Positions 52,675 through 61,760 of a stretch of DNA of 64,000 bases are shown one piece after another. This DNA comes from an uncultured Tateyamaria sp. GTDB taxonomy: Bacteria > Pseudomonadota > Alphaproteobacteria > Rhodobacterales > Rhodobacteraceae. The notes beneath the pieces were generated by a model. It had not been told where the DNA came from and searched no databases. It saw only the letters and a program-made list of their open reading frames with translations. Each line of letters begins with the position of its first letter. The first letter of the stretch is position 1. The position numbers were made by a program, and so were the translations under genes. Location: positions 1,178,001-1,242,000 of the forward strand of contig NZ_CANNCF010000001.1 in NCBI RefSeq assembly GCF_947503045.1, given 5' to 3'.

Positions 52675-53451
52675 TCAGCCCTTGCGGCGGCGCAGCCCCA
52701 TTGCGGCAAGCCCGCCCAACAGCAAAAGACCCGAAGCTGGCAATGGAACCGCTGGCGGCGGTGGCGGCGGGGTCATGTACGTGTAAGTGATACTTGCGCT
52801 GGCCGAGAAATTGAACGTCGTGCGCGCTGACACATCACAGCTTGTGATGTCGGTAAGCGCGCTAGGGGTGCAACTTGCTTGCGCAAAGTGCGAGAGTGTG
52901 ACCTGCCAGGGCACCACAAATGTCCCCGTTCCGATCAGGTCGGCGAACTGGGTCGGGCTGATCAGCGTGTTGAAGGACGTCCCAAATCCCGAGCCGTCGA
53001 ACGGATTGTCGATGCGTGTGTTCCCGCTGGACGACTGGCTTGCAGATGAGCTTGCGCAGCTGCTGTTTATCAAACCATCGTCTCGGCAAAAGACAGAGAC
53101 AGAGCCTACCGAGCGGGAGAACGCGACATTTCCCGAAATCCGGACAGATTGCAGGATGCCGAGCGTGGGGTCGAACTTGTTCAACGTCAGTGCCGGTCGA
53201 GAGAGATTTGTGATAGACCGCGATGCACTCACGGACCGATTGCTTGATTGCTTTTGCAGATCGCTCACGAACGTGTAGCTGTCGGAATCGCCGTCCGACA
53301 GTGTCATCGTCGCGGCCTGCGCGGTTGCCGCGCCAAGCGACAAGGCGGCCGATAGGCCCAAGGTTGCTGCGAGTGACCGTACGCGGTGGCTTCTTGTCAG
53401 ACGAAAGCGGCGAGATGATTTGGTGGTTTTGCACAATGAAATGGTCGGCAT
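52675..53451 (-). CDS. VPLPA-CTERM sorted surface protein
   Basis: The 258-residue product has a signal peptide (basic N-terminus, hydrophobic core and ATAQAA cleavage at about residue 45), a Ser/Thr/Asn-rich body, a Pro stretch and a C-terminal VPLPASG-hydrophobic-RRRKG tail. The tail is the VPLPA-CTERM sorting signal recognised by the rhodobacterial exosortase. The protein is presumably exported and processed at the cell surface. ATG at 53451 is preceded by GAGGGACC. It interrupts the usual ftsA-ftsZ pair and its promoter shares the gap with ftsZ. Confidence 0.88.
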   Translation of the reverse strand: MPTISLCKTTKSSRRFRLTRSHRVRSLAATLGLSAALSLGAATAQAATMTLSDGDSDSYTFVSDLQKQSSNRSVSASRSITNLSRPALTLNKFDPTLGILQSVRISGNVAFSRSVGSVSVFCRDDGLINSSCASSSASQSSSGNTRIDNPFDGSGFGTSFNTLISPTQFADLIGTGTFVVPWQVTLSHFAQASCTPSALTDITSCDVSARTTFNFSASASITYTYMTPPPPPPAVPLPASGLLLLGGLAAMGLRRRKG

Positions 53452-53692
53452 TTGGTCCCTCGAGGTTAATCGTTTTGGGGCCAATGCCCCGGAATGAAAA
53501 AGACAATACGTGTCAGTATAGGAGCAGGGTAGCCGGGCTTTTTTGCGAAATCCATGAAATTCGCTCGCCTGCAGTCCAACTGGCGGCAGGGCTGGCAAGG
53601 ATGACAAGGTGAAAAGGGCGCGCAAACCCTTGCCGAGGCGCCCGGTTTTGCGTGATCGAATCGCTTGGGTTTTTGTCTGTTAACATATAGAC

Positions 53693-53701
53693 TTATCCAC
53701 A
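53693..53701 (+). promoter_or_regulatory. DnaA box (TTATCCACA)
   Basis: Perfect match to the strong DnaA box consensus, 312 bases before the ftsZ start. It is one of an inverted pair; DnaA activates ftsZ in Caulobacter, which makes a regulatory role plausible. Confidence 0.65.
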
Positions 53702-53891
53702 AGGTCCATAAGAGGCCCGGCGGCAGAAGAGAGCGGTCGCACCACAAACAGAATCTACCATTGCGTGTACTTCGCAATGCGCCCGGCGTGGGTCCTTTGC
53801 CCGCGTGCGTGGTAGCTTTGTCTTGTAAGCCCCCTACATCTGGGCATTTTTGCCAAATCCCGTGTCAGCAGGCAGAGCTTTGCCTATATTT

Positions 53892-53900
53892 TGTGGATAA
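53892..53900 (-). promoter_or_regulatory. DnaA box (TTATCCACA on minus strand)
   Basis: Perfect inverted DnaA box 105 bases before the ftsZ start. Together with the box at 53693 it brackets about 190 bases of AT-rich sequence. Confidence 0.65.
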
Positions 53901-54005
53901 ATTGCGTTTTTTGGGTGACCTTATGTCGGCGGGGCGATAGGATTAGCGAAATTTAGGCACAAAAACACCCGCGAACGCGGCCAACCAGACAGGTGGAATT
54001 GACCC

Positions 54006-55649
54006 ATGACACTGAACCTTTCGATGCCCGGCAATGACGAGCTGAAACCCCGGATCACCGTGTTTGGCGTGGGTGGTGCTGGCGGCAATGCCGTCAACAA
54101 CATGATCGAAAAGCAGCTGGATGGCGTTGAGTTCGTCGTGGCCAACACCGACGCGCAGGCGCTGCAGCAATCCGCTGCCACCAACCGCGTGCAGCTGGGC
54201 ATCAAGGTCACCGAAGGTCTTGGGGCAGGGGCGCGCGCAAGCGTTGGCGCGGCCGCCGCCGAAGAATCCATCGAACAGATCGTTGATCACCTGGCCGGTG
54301 CACACATGTGTTTCATCACTGCAGGCATGGGCGGTGGCACCGGGACGGGTGCTGCTCCGATTATCGCGCAGGCCGCTCGCGAGCTTGGCGTTCTGACCGT
54401 GGGCGTTGTGACCAAACCCTTCCAGTTCGAAGGCGCCAAGCGCATGAAGCAGGCCGAAGACGGTGTCGACGCCCTGCAAAAGATGGTCGATACGCTGATT
54501 ATCATCCCCAACCAGAACCTGTTCCGTCTCGCCAATGAAAAAACGACCTTTACCGAGGCGTTCTCGATGGCGGACGACGTTCTTTATCAAGGTGTCAAAG
54601 GCGTCACCGACCTGATGGTCCGTCCGGGCCTCATCAACCTCGACTTTGCCGATGTCCGCGCCGTGATGGACGAGATGGGCAAGGCGATGATGGGCACAGG
54701 CGAGGCAGAAGGCGAAGATCGCGCCATTCAGGCCGCAGAAAAGGCGATTGCCAACCCGCTGCTGGACGAGATTTCCCTGCGCGGTGCCAAGGGCGTGCTG
54801 ATCAATATCACCGGTGCACACGACCTGACCCTGTTCGAACTGGACGAAGCGGCCAACCGCATCCGCGAAGAGGTCGATCCAGACGCCAACATCATCGTCG
54901 GCTCGACCCTCGACACGGACATGCAGGGCATGATGCGCGTCAGCGTTGTTGCGACAGGCATCGATGCCACCGACGTGAATGCGGAAATGCCCGTGCCGCG
55001 CCGTTCGATGGCTGCACCTTTGCCCGCATCCTTCTCGACCTCCGAAGCCGAGCAAGGCGCCGAGCCGCGCCAGATGCCAGAGCCTGCGCCAGCCCCCATT
55101 GCCGCCGCGGCTGAAGAGCCCACGCTGTTTGAGGAGCTGGATGTGAACCGCGCCGCAGCCGAGGATATGGCCGAGGACATCTTTACCGAAGAAGAGCAGC
55201 AGGTCGCCTCGGATGACGATCTGCCACCCCCGGCCTACCAGCCGCAAGTCGCTGCATTCGAGCCCACACCAGAGCCCGAAACCTTTGTTGCACCGCGCGC
55301 TCCGGCCCCTGGCACACCGTCGCCCGAGGCGCTGGCCCGTTTGCGCGCCGCCACGCAAAAGGCCGCGCCCAACCACCGTGCCCCGCAAGCCGCTCAACAG
55401 CCTGCCGCCGCACCTGCGCCGACACAGGCCGGTGAAAAACCACGCTTTGGGATCAATTCGCTGATCAACCGGATGACCGGCAGCGGCGAGGCACCCCAGG
55501 GCGGCGAACAGCGCCCAACGCGCCAGCAGCCCCCCGTCCAGGCCCGTGCCGCAGCAGCACCAGCCCCTGCGCCCCGGCCCGCCGAAGCGGTGGATCCTGA
55601 CCAGGAACGGATCGAAATTCCCGCCTTCCTGCGGCGCCAGGCGAATTAA
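54006..55649 (+). CDS. ftsZ: Cell division GTPase FtsZ
   Basis: The 547-residue product is tubulin-like. The GTP-binding signature GGGTGTG is at 109-115, preceded by [15 protein letters not shown] (19-33), with [11 protein letters not shown] for the T7 loop. After the core (to about 320) comes a long Ala/Pro/Glu-rich linker of about 200 residues and the conserved C-terminal peptide [11 protein letters not shown] that binds FtsA. The long linker is normal for alphaproteobacteria. It polymerises into the Z-ring. Confidence 0.98.
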   Translation: MTLNLSMPGNDELKPRITVFGVGGAGGNAVNNMIEKQLDGVEFVVANTDAQALQQSAATNRVQLGIKVTEGLGAGARASVGAAAAEESIEQIVDHLAGAHMCFITAGMGGGTGTGAAPIIAQAARELGVLTVGVVTKPFQFEGAKRMKQAEDGVDALQKMVDTLIIIPNQNLFRLANEKTTFTEAFSMADDVLYQGVKGVTDLMVRPGLINLDFADVRAVMDEMGKAMMGTGEAEGEDRAIQAAEKAIANPLLDEISLRGAKGVLINITGAHDLTLFELDEAANRIREEVDPDANIIVGSTLDTDMQGMMRVSVVATGIDATDVNAEMPVPRRSMAAPLPASFSTSEAEQGAEPRQMPEPAPAPIAAAAEEPTLFEELDVNRAAAEDMAEDIFTEEEQQVASDDDLPPPAYQPQVAAFEPTPEPETFVAPRAPAPGTPSPEALARLRAATQKAAPNHRAPQAAQQPAAAPAPTQAGEKPRFGINSLINRMTGSGEAPQGGEQRPTRQQPPVQARAAAAPAPAPRPAEAVDPDQERIEIPAFLRRQAN

Positions 55650-55669
55650 TTTCGTTCACGAACAAAGAG

Positions 55670-55698
55670 AAAGGGTCGCCATGAGGCGGCCCTTTTTT
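55670..55698 (+). terminator. Rho-independent terminator after ftsZ
   Basis: AAAGGGTCGCC (55670-55680) and GGCGGCCCTTT (55685-55695) pair over 11 positions (one G-T) around ATGA and are followed by a run of six T. It closes the ftsZ transcript, so lpxC has its own promoter. Confidence 0.92.
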
Positions 55699-55809
55699 CG
55701 TTGTAGGGCAGTACGTTACAAATCCATGCGCGCCACTATGCATGTCTGTTACAAACATGTTTCAGACCGTTGCAAAGATTGAGTTGAGTGTTCCCGACCC
55801 ACCCCATAG

Positions 55810-56769
55810 GTGTATGGCCAACAGGCAAATTCCGGGGTGGCCCAAGTGCAGGCGACAGTCAAAGGACCAATCTATTTCTCAGGACGCGGGCTGCATTCCG
55901 GCAAGCCAGCGCACCTGACGATTCGTCCTGCGATGGCCGAACATGGTATCTGGTTCTGCCGCACAGACATCGAAAACGGCGATACGATGATCCCTGCGCG
56001 CTATGACGTGGTGCGCCAGTCCCCCCTTTGTACAACCCTCGTGAATGAAGCCGGCGTCAGCGTTGGCACCGTCGAACATGTCATGGCGGCCCTCATGGGC
56101 TGCGGTGTGCACAACGCGCTGGTCGAAATCGACGGACCCGAAGTGCCGATCCTTGATGGCTCTGCCGTGCCGTTTGTGCGTGGCATCATGCAGCGCGGCC
56201 TGCGCCGCCTGCCAGCCCGTGTGCGTGCGTTTGAGGTGTTGAAATCCGTAACTGTCACCCAAGGCGATGCCAGCGCAACCATCGCGCCGTCGCCTGTGAT
56301 GCGGATCGACTTTCACATTGATTTTGCGGATGCGGCCATTGGCCGTCAGTCCAAGTCGCTGAACATGTCCAACGGCAGCTTTGCCCGCGAACTCAGCGAC
56401 AGCCGCACGTTCTGCCGCAAAGGCGACGTGGAAAAGATGCAGGCCAGCGGTCTGGCCCTTGGCGGTGCGCCCGGTGTCAACGCAGTAGTGTTTGATGGCG
56501 ATCATGTCGACAGCCCCGGCGGTCTGCGCCACACGGACGAACCTGTCCGTCACAAGATGCTGGACGCGCTGGGTGACCTCGCGCTGGCCGGTGCCCCGCT
56601 GATCGGCCACTATACTGGCGTGCGTGCAGGCCACACGCTGACCAACCAGTTGCTGCGTGAATTGTTCGCCACACCCGGCGCGCTGCGCATGGTGACCTGC
56701 GATGCGGAAATGGCGGCATTGCTGCCTGGTGCGGGCCTTGTCTGGGACGAGATTCCAGAAGTTGCCTGA
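55810..56769 (+). CDS. lpxC: UDP-3-O-acyl-N-acetylglucosamine deacetylase
   Basis: The 319-residue product is LpxC, the committed step of lipid A synthesis. Zinc-binding TVEHVMAAL (His near 90) and LRHTDEPVRHKMLDALGD (His and Asp near 240-250) are seen, with the FSGRGLHSG opening strand. The frame starts at GTG 55810; GTG at 55837, close to QATVKGPIYFSG, is an equally good start and closer to the family N-terminus. It acts at the cytoplasmic side of the inner membrane. Confidence 0.96.
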   Translation: MYGQQANSGVAQVQATVKGPIYFSGRGLHSGKPAHLTIRPAMAEHGIWFCRTDIENGDTMIPARYDVVRQSPLCTTLVNEAGVSVGTVEHVMAALMGCGVHNALVEIDGPEVPILDGSAVPFVRGIMQRGLRRLPARVRAFEVLKSVTVTQGDASATIAPSPVMRIDFHIDFADAAIGRQSKSLNMSNGSFARELSDSRTFCRKGDVEKMQASGLALGGAPGVNAVVFDGDHVDSPGGLRHTDEPVRHKMLDALGDLALAGAPLIGHYTGVRAGHTLTNQLLRELFATPGALRMVTCDAEMAALLPGAGLVWDEIPEVA

Positions 56770-56867
56770 GCCCGGCAAAATCGTCGTTTTATCCCTTGAT
56801 CAGTTTGTGTTAAAGAACCTCAAACAGCCCGGAACAGGGCGGTGTAGAGCGTCGTTTGGGGAAAAGC

Positions 56868-57734
56868 ATGATCCGCGGTAAATCCATTTCGCGACTGGCG
56901 ACGGTCCTGATGCTGACAGCGCTGCTGGGCGCCTGTGCAAACTCCGGACGCCCCACGACGGGCGGCTTCCTCAACCAGCAGGAAGTTCCGTTGGAAAACT
57001 TCACCGCGCAGCAGATTTTCGAGCGCGGTGAGTTCGAGCTGGAACGCAACCAGATGAGCGAGGCGGCGTTCTATTTCTCGGAGATCGAGCGCCTCTATCC
57101 CTATTCAGACTGGGCGCGCCGTGCCTTGATCATGCAGGCTTTTGCCTATCACCGTGACCGGGATTACCCCAACTCGCGCTCCTCCGCGCAGCGCTTTATC
57201 GACTTTTATCCCGATGACGAGGACGCGGCTTATGCCCAGTATTTGCTGGCGCTCAGCTATTATGACCAGATCGACGAGATCGGGCGCGATCAGGGGCTGA
57301 CCTTTCAGGCCTTGCAGTCCCTGCGCGAAGTGATCGAACGTTTTCCCGACAGCGAATATGCAAAATCCTCGATCCTGAAATTCGATCTCGCTTTTGACCA
57401 TCTCGCCGCCAAGGAAATGGAAATTGGCCGGTTCTATCTGCGCCGCGACAACTTTGCCGCTGCGATCAACCGGTTCCGCGTGGTGGTCGAGGATTTCCAG
57501 ACCACCACCCACACACCCGAGGCCCTGCACCGGCTGGTGGAGGCCTATCTCTCGCTCGGCCTGATCGAAGAAGCGCAGACCGCAGGCGCGATCCTTGGCT
57601 ATAACTACCAGTCCACCGAATGGTACGAAGACAGCTACAAGCTGCTCACGGGCCGTGGGCTTGAGTTGCGCTCGCGCGGGAACAACTGGCTGGCGCAGAT
57701 CTACCGTCAGATGATCAAGGGCCGGTGGCTGTAA
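56868..57734 (+). CDS. bamD: Outer membrane assembly lipoprotein BamD (ComL)
   Basis: The 288-residue product from ATG at 56868 (GGGGAAAAGC upstream) has a lipoprotein signal with lipobox LLGAC (Cys near residue 23) and five TPR-like repeats, including AEAAFYFSEIERLYPYS-like and DDEDAAYAQYLLALSYYDQI segments. BamD is an essential part of the BAM complex that inserts beta-barrel proteins. The TTG at 56856 is a less likely start. Confidence 0.94.
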   Translation: MIRGKSISRLATVLMLTALLGACANSGRPTTGGFLNQQEVPLENFTAQQIFERGEFELERNQMSEAAFYFSEIERLYPYSDWARRALIMQAFAYHRDRDYPNSRSSAQRFIDFYPDDEDAAYAQYLLALSYYDQIDEIGRDQGLTFQALQSLREVIERFPDSEYAKSSILKFDLAFDHLAAKEMEIGRFYLRRDNFAAAINRFRVVVEDFQTTTHTPEALHRLVEAYLSLGLIEEAQTAGAILGYNYQSTEWYEDSYKLLTGRGLELRSRGNNWLAQIYRQMIKGRWL

Positions 57735-57759
57735 CCTTTGGCCTTGTGGACGGGCACTG

Positions 57760-59409
57760 ATGCTGCGCGGGCTTGATATCTCGAATATGTTGATCATTGA
57801 CCGGCTGGAGCTTGAGTTTCAGCCTGGCCTCAATGTGCTGACGGGCGAGACGGGCGCGGGCAAGTCGATCCTGCTGGATGCGCTTGGCTTTGTTCTTGGC
57901 TGGCGTGGCCGGGCCGAACTGGTTCGCCAGGGGGCCGCGCAGGGCGAGGTGACTGCCGTGTTCGATCTGAGTGCCACTCATCCCGCGCGCACGGTGTTGG
58001 AAGAGGCCGGGCTGCCCGTTGAGGACGCGCTGATCCTGCGCCGCGTGAATACCGCAGATGGACGCAAGACCGCATGGGTCAATGACCGGCGCTGTTCAGG
58101 CGAAGTGCTGCGCGCCCTCAGTGACACGCTGGTTGAATTGCACGGCCAGCACGACGATCGTGGCTTGCTGAACCCGCGCGGTCACCGGGCCATTCTGGAT
58201 GCCTTTGCAGGGTGCGACGCAGAGCGTGACACCACCCGCGCTGCATGGCGCGAGATGGGGCGCGCCCGCAAGACTTTGGCCGAAGCCGAGACCGCCATGG
58301 CCGCCATCCGCGCCGAGGAAGAGTTCCTGCGCCACGCGGTCGCCGAGTGTGACGCATTTGCCCCGCAACCGGGCGAGGACGCTCAACTCGACGCCCGCCG
58401 CCGCATGATGCAGGGCGCCGAGCGGATCCGCGAAGACGTGCAGCGGGCCCATCAGGGGTTGGGCCATGACGGGGCCGAAGGCGCGCTGAGTGATGCGATC
58501 CGCTGGCTCGACGGGGTGGCTGAACAGGCCGAGGGGCAGCTTGATGCGCCCTTGGCCGCGTTGTCCCGCGCACTGGTCGAGTTGGATGAGGCCAGCGACG
58601 GCATCCTGCGCGCGCTTGAGATGATGTCGTTCAACCCAACCGACCTTGAAGACACCGAAGAGCGCCTGTTTGCCATTCGCGCTTTGGCCCGCAAGCACGG
58701 GGTCGCGCCGGATGAACTGGCCGTCTTTGGCGATGGTCTGCGCGCCAAGCTGGTTGCGCTTGATGCGGGTGATGCGGACCTTAGCCGCCTGACATCTGAA
58801 CTGCGCGCCGCCGAGGCCGCCTATGACAGTGCGGCCGCCGATTTGCGCGCCGTGCGGGTGGCTGCGGCCAGGGATCTGGACAAGGCGGTCATGCACGAAC
58901 TTGCCCCGCTCAAGATGGAGCGTGCGGTGTTTGCCACCCAGATCACTGACGAGGCGCCGGGCCCCGAAGGCACGGACGCTGTCGCGTTTTCCGTTGCCAC
59001 CAACCCCGGCGCGCCTGCCGGGCCACTCAACAAGATCGCATCGGGCGGGGAACTCAGCCGCTTTCTGCTGGCCCTCAAGGTGTGCCTGACGCGCGAGCAA
59101 TCGGGGCTGACCATCATCTTTGACGAGATCGACCGCGGGGTCGGGGGTGCCACGGCGGACGCAGTGGGGCGGCGTTTGTCCACGCTGGCGGCGGGCGGGC
59201 AGGTTCTGGTTGTCACCCACTCGCCGCAGGTTGCCGCCCTTGGCGCGCATCACTGGCGGGTGGAAAAACGGGTGAGCCAGGAGATGACAACCTCGAGTGT
59301 TGTGCCGCTGGGAGAGGACGCACGCGTCGACGAAATCGCCCGAATGCTGGCCGGTGACACCATCACGGACGAAGCCCGGGGAGCGGCGCGGGCGCTGCTC
59401 GCGGGCTAG
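57760..59409 (+). CDS. recN: DNA repair ATPase RecN
   Basis: The 549-residue product is an SMC-like protein. Walker A TGETGAGKSILLDALG lies near residues 27-42, a long helical middle section follows, and the ABC signature KIASGGELSRFLLALK and Walker B LTIIFDEIDRGVGG lie near 425-460. It acts in double-strand break repair. It follows bamD after 25 bases and may share its transcript. Confidence 0.96.
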   Translation: MLRGLDISNMLIIDRLELEFQPGLNVLTGETGAGKSILLDALGFVLGWRGRAELVRQGAAQGEVTAVFDLSATHPARTVLEEAGLPVEDALILRRVNTADGRKTAWVNDRRCSGEVLRALSDTLVELHGQHDDRGLLNPRGHRAILDAFAGCDAERDTTRAAWREMGRARKTLAEAETAMAAIRAEEEFLRHAVAECDAFAPQPGEDAQLDARRRMMQGAERIREDVQRAHQGLGHDGAEGALSDAIRWLDGVAEQAEGQLDAPLAALSRALVELDEASDGILRALEMMSFNPTDLEDTEERLFAIRALARKHGVAPDELAVFGDGLRAKLVALDAGDADLSRLTSELRAAEAAYDSAAADLRAVRVAAARDLDKAVMHELAPLKMERAVFATQITDEAPGPEGTDAVAFSVATNPGAPAGPLNKIASGGELSRFLLALKVCLTREQSGLTIIFDEIDRGVGGATADAVGRRLSTLAAGGQVLVVTHSPQVAALGAHHWRVEKRVSQEMTTSSVVPLGEDARVDEIARMLAGDTITDEARGAARALLAG

Positions 59410-59504
59410 ACACGCAGGATTGAGCGGCTGAGGGGGTTTCGCAGGTGCAGCAATTGGCCTAAAGCTTGGCTATTCCTTGCGTATTGTGACCCATAGTTTT
59501 TCCC

Positions 59505-61193
59505 ATGGCTGATCCCGCCCGCCACCTGATTGCCAAGCAATTTGACATCGCGATGAACGCGTGCCGGGACGGGTGGCTGGTGTTGCGCCGTCGCGGACCG
59601 TCACAAATCCAGTTCTGGTTCATCGCGCTGGCCATCGGAATCGCGGCGGGTTTTGCCGCGTTGTTCTTTCGCAAAGGGATCGAGGCGCTGCAGGCTTGGC
59701 TTTATGGCACAGATGATGTGCAGCACCTGCACAGTTTTGCCTCGTCGCTGCCGTGGTACCTGATCCTTGTGATCCCCATCGTGGGCGGTTTGCTGACCGG
59801 GCTTATTCTGCATCACTTCACTCGCGAGGGCACGGCGCGCAGCGTGGCGGACGTGATCGAGGGCGCGGCCTTGCGCAACGGTCAGGTCGGAACAAAAGCC
59901 GGGATCGCCTCGGCCTTTGCCAGTTTCATCACCCTTTCCTCGGGCGGCTCGACCGGTCGCGAGGGGCCTGTGGTGCACATCGCCGCTGTGATTTCCACCA
60001 AAGTGTCGCGCTGGATCAGTGCCGACGGGATCACCGGGCGCGACCTTCTGGGCTGCGCTGTGGCCGCCGCCGTCTCGGCCAGTTTCAACGCGCCGATTGC
60101 GGGGGCCCTGTTCGCGCTTGAGGTTGTGTTGCGCCATTTTGCCGTTCATGCCTTTGCCCCCATCGTCATCGCCTCTGTCGCAGGCACCGTGATCAACCGG
60201 CTGGAATTTGGCGACGTCACTGAATTCATGCTGCCCGAACAGAACGAGCTGGTGTTCTATCAAGAACTGCCCGCCTTCTTGCTGCTGGGCCTTGTCTGTG
60301 GCCTTGTCGCCGTGGTTCTGATGCGCGCGATCTTCTGGACGGATGACATTGGCACCGCCTTTCAGACGCGCACCGGCATTCCGCGTTGGTTGCGCCCGCC
60401 CATTGCCGGGGCGCTCTTGGGCGGTATGGCGATTTTCTATCCCCACATCATCGGGGTCGGCTATGAAACCACATCGCTGGCGCTGACCGGCAAGCTGGCC
60501 CTGAACGAGGTCATGATCTTTGTGGTGATGAAGACCGCCGCCGTGGCCATCACAATGGCGGGCCGTATGGGGGGCGGGGTGTTTTCGCCCTCACTCATGA
60601 TCGGGGCCCTGTCCGGACTGGCCTTTGGACTGATCGCGACAAGCATCTTTCCGGATGTGTCGGGGTCCGTGTCGCTGTATGCGCTGGCGGGGATGGGGGC
60701 GGTGGCCGCCGCTGTTCTTGGCGCGCCCATTTCAACCACTTTGATCGTGTTCGAATTGACGGGGGACTGGCAGACCGGTCTGGCCGTGATGGTGGCGGTG
60801 TCGATGTCGACAGCCCTTGCCTCGCGCCTTGTGGACCGCAGCTTTTTCCTTACCCAGTTGGAGCGCAAGGGCGTGCATCTGGCCGCAGGGCCGCAGGCCT
60901 ACCTTTTGGCGATGTTCAGCGTTGGCACGGTGATGCGCAAGCCGGATGATCCGCGTGCGGCGGACGAGGCGCGTTGCTGGGAAATGATCGGTGAGGGCAT
61001 TTATGTGGACGCGGCGGCCACTTTGGAGGTCGCGTTGCCGATCTTTGATCGCACCATGGTGCCGTTCATTCCGGTGGTGACGCTGACCGGCAAGGATTCG
61101 GCACCGGAGCTGCGCGGGGCGGTGTTCCATGTGGATGCACTGAAAGCCTATAACCGGGCGCTGGCGGCGACGGCGGCGGAAGAGCATAGCTGA
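59505..61193 (+). CDS. ClC-family chloride channel/transporter
   Basis: The 562-residue product has the ten or more helices of ClC proteins in the first 430 residues. Ion-pathway motifs are SSGGSTGREGPVVH (with the gating Glu of GREGP), GGGVFSPS and the later GAPISTT region. The C-terminal 130 residues form a soluble domain in the position of CBS domains. It moves chloride across the inner membrane, as channel or Cl/H exchanger. Confidence 0.93.
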   Translation: MADPARHLIAKQFDIAMNACRDGWLVLRRRGPSQIQFWFIALAIGIAAGFAALFFRKGIEALQAWLYGTDDVQHLHSFASSLPWYLILVIPIVGGLLTGLILHHFTREGTARSVADVIEGAALRNGQVGTKAGIASAFASFITLSSGGSTGREGPVVHIAAVISTKVSRWISADGITGRDLLGCAVAAAVSASFNAPIAGALFALEVVLRHFAVHAFAPIVIASVAGTVINRLEFGDVTEFMLPEQNELVFYQELPAFLLLGLVCGLVAVVLMRAIFWTDDIGTAFQTRTGIPRWLRPPIAGALLGGMAIFYPHIIGVGYETTSLALTGKLALNEVMIFVVMKTAAVAITMAGRMGGGVFSPSLMIGALSGLAFGLIATSIFPDVSGSVSLYALAGMGAVAAAVLGAPISTTLIVFELTGDWQTGLAVMVAVSMSTALASRLVDRSFFLTQLERKGVHLAAGPQAYLLAMFSVGTVMRKPDDPRAADEARCWEMIGEGIYVDAAATLEVALPIFDRTMVPFIPVVTLTGKDSAPELRGAVFHVDALKAYNRALAATAAEEHS

Positions 61194-61251
61194 GCCGTCG
61201 GACGGTTCTGTTTGCCTTTGGCAAATGCGCCCGCCCGCCGACCCTTTGTTT

Positions 61252-61340
61252 GGTGCCCAATGGATCGTCTGTGTGGCTGGCAGCTTTTCTGCAAAAAAGC
61301 TGCCCTTGCCACCGGATGCGATCACATTCGTGATCGCAAC
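61252..61340. repeat. Single diverged copy of the 91-bp palindromic repeat, inverted
   Basis: Read on the plus strand this segment matches the reverse complement of the tandem unit at 27183-27455: both contain ATGGATCG-CTGTGTGGCTGG, a TTTT-centred palindrome, CCCTTGCCAC and a closing palindrome. Here the palindromes are CAGCTTTT/AAAAGCTG (61281-61302) and GCGATCAC/GTGATCGC (61318-61337); at 27 kb they are GCTTTTC/GAAAAGC and ATTCAC/GTGAAT. Arms differ in sequence but remain self-complementary, so the fold is conserved. Confidence 0.85.
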
Positions 61341-61685
61341 CTAAATCTTCTCAACTGCCACACCGTCGCCAGTGTAAAACGCCAGATGGTCCTTGATCCG
61401 GGCCACGCCGTCCTTGGGGTCTTCATAGCTCCAGACCGTGTTTTCCAGCGTTTGCGATTTCGTCACCACGGAGTAATAGCTCGCATCCCCCTTGTGCGGG
61501 CAATGGGTGACCTTGTCCGTCTTGTCCAGAAAGGCCATCGCAATGTCGTCGCGGGGGAAATAGATGACGGGTGGATAATCCCCCTCGATCAGCTCCAGCG
61601 CGTCCTGGCTTTCGCCCAGAACAGCGCCGCCGGCGCGCACAGACCAGGTGCCCTCTGCCTTACGAATCGTGATGTGATCGGCCAT
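61341..61685 (-). CDS. DUF427 family protein
   Basis: The 114-residue product is a single DUF427 domain with the typical ESQDALELIEGDYPPVIYFP, CPHKGDASYYSV and WSYEDP segments. Members form small beta-sandwich proteins of unknown function, common in Rhodobacteraceae. It is convergent with the ClC gene, with the repeat element lying between them. Confidence 0.9.
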   Translation of the reverse strand: MADHITIRKAEGTWSVRAGGAVLGESQDALELIEGDYPPVIYFPRDDIAMAFLDKTDKVTHCPHKGDASYYSVVTKSQTLENTVWSYEDPKDGVARIKDHLAFYTGDGVAVEKI

Positions 61686-61760
61686 GGAAAGCCTCCTTTG
61701 TTCGGGCTGTGCAATGTGATGAAGGCCACGTGTAACAGATGCATGACCCTGCTGCCAGAG

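Larger units (their letters stand above)
53452..54005. promoter_or_regulatory. ftsZ upstream region with two DnaA boxes
   Basis: The 554-base divergent gap between the VPLPA-CTERM gene and ftsZ holds no plausible gene. It has two perfect DnaA boxes, TTATCCACA at 53693-53701 on the plus strand and the same word on the minus strand at 53892-53900, and one GANTC methylation site at 53658-53662. The part from 53680 to 53970 is AT-rich. ftsZ therefore has its own promoter region, probably under cell-cycle control. Confidence 0.7.

Noticed and set aside
53943-55397. 484-codon minus-strand open frame
   Set aside because: It is antisense to ftsZ, which is certain; frame openness follows from codon bias.
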